Origin: Paraburkholderia susongensis
GTDB taxonomy: Bacteria > Pseudomonadota > Gammaproteobacteria > Burkholderiales > Burkholderiaceae
Direction of reading: 5' to 3'
DNA: 64,000 bases
NCBI RefSeq assembly: GCF_900177725.1
Contig: NZ_FXAT01000002.1
Span: forward strand, 248,001-312,000
Shown here: in pieces, positions 63,857 to 64,000 of the stretch
Position numbering within the stretch: position 1 is the first letter of the stretch
Layout of the letters: every line of letters begins with the position of its first letter
The notes under the pieces: model-generated
The model's input: the letters and a program-made list of their open reading frames with translations, nothing else
The model's database searches: none
Told to the model about the DNA's origin: nothing
Position numbers and translations under genes: made by a program

Positions 63857-64000
63857 GTCCAGCCTCGTGCGTCGTACGTCGACGGAAATCGGCCAGGCGC
63901 AGCCGCGTTGGTGTCGTCAGCAACCGATCGCCGCGCGAAAGGCGGTGTTGGCCGCTGCGAGCGCCCTGCAGTCTCCGGGGAGATCGGTGCTCGCGAGCGG
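63857..64000. other. Right-edge flanking sequence, nothing recognised
   Basis: 144 bases upstream of the hutC start; no complete gene, and no clear operator could be assigned before the window ends. Confidence 0.4.

Noticed and set aside
1..64000. CRISPR arrays, rRNA operons or intact insertion sequences
   Set aside because: No regularly spaced repeats, no rRNA sequence and no complete transposase gene were seen; the only mobile traces are the integrase remnant and the unassigned 110-bp repeats.

Overview
The window looks like a chromosome segment from a Burkholderiaceae bacterium of the Paraburkholderia/Caballeronia type. The reasons are high GC, the order tig-clpP-clpX-lon-hupB-tRNA-Val that is typical of this family, and DUF3331 and DUF4148 proteins that are largely confined to it. 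No computation was run; all family names come from reading the translated sequence.

Layout. (1) 1-5616: a plus-strand catabolic operon with an acyl-CoA dehydrogenase (5' end outside the window), an SDR, a DUF993 protein, a sugar-isomerase-like TIM barrel, a Gfo/Idh/MocA oxidoreductase, a small unknown protein and a hotdog thioesterase. (2) 5617-7406: a decayed zone with two copies of a ~110-bp repeat, an intact DUF3331 gene, and scraps of a 2-hydroxyacid dehydrogenase, an HpcH/HpaI aldolase and a mandelate-racemase-type enzyme. An acetoacetate decarboxylase gene follows. (3) 8433-25300: a complete ectoine/5-hydroxyectoine uptake and breakdown locus. It holds an MHS-type MFS carrier, eutA, ehuDCBA, doeA, a zinc-less medium-chain dehydrogenase, doeD, doeC, an Lrp regulator, doeB, eutC, eutB and the MocR regulator enuR. 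One sequence motif (core TCCTAG or CCCTAG next to TTG/ATTG) recurs in four of its intergenic regions and is a good candidate for the EnuR operator.

(4) 25530-38600: an accessory block. It holds a PhnA-like zinc ribbon protein, a small secreted or membrane protein and a six-gene operon for a Hyf-like membrane complex (hyfBCEFGI order). The large subunit of that complex lacks the nickel-iron cysteines, so it is probably an energy-converting hydrogenase-related (Ehr-like) complex and not a hydrogenase. Around it are two paralogous spermidine-synthase-like genes, a DUF1275 membrane protein and an ORF split by an in-frame TGA whose second half reads as the C-terminal half of an HPr domain. A lone ribbon-helix-helix protein and the C-terminal remnant of a P4-type integrase lie next to tRNA-Val. 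The arrangement suggests an old island inserted at that tRNA gene.

(5) 38685-45777: conserved core (tRNA-Val, hupB, lon, clpX, clpP, tig), with clear intrinsic terminators after tRNA-Val, lon, clpX and tig. (6) 46317-54167: glycerate kinase, a MarR regulator, a VOC protein, a zinc alcohol dehydrogenase with a divergent AraC regulator, an SDR with a divergent TetR regulator and a palindromic candidate operator between them, a secreted D-Ala-D-Ala carboxypeptidase and a DUF4148 protein. (7) 54453-62970: a tripartite RND efflux system (pump, adaptor, outer-membrane factor) convergent with an OmpR/CusS-type two-component pair, in visibly more GC-extreme coding sequence. (8) 63113-63856: a HutC-type GntR repressor at the right edge.
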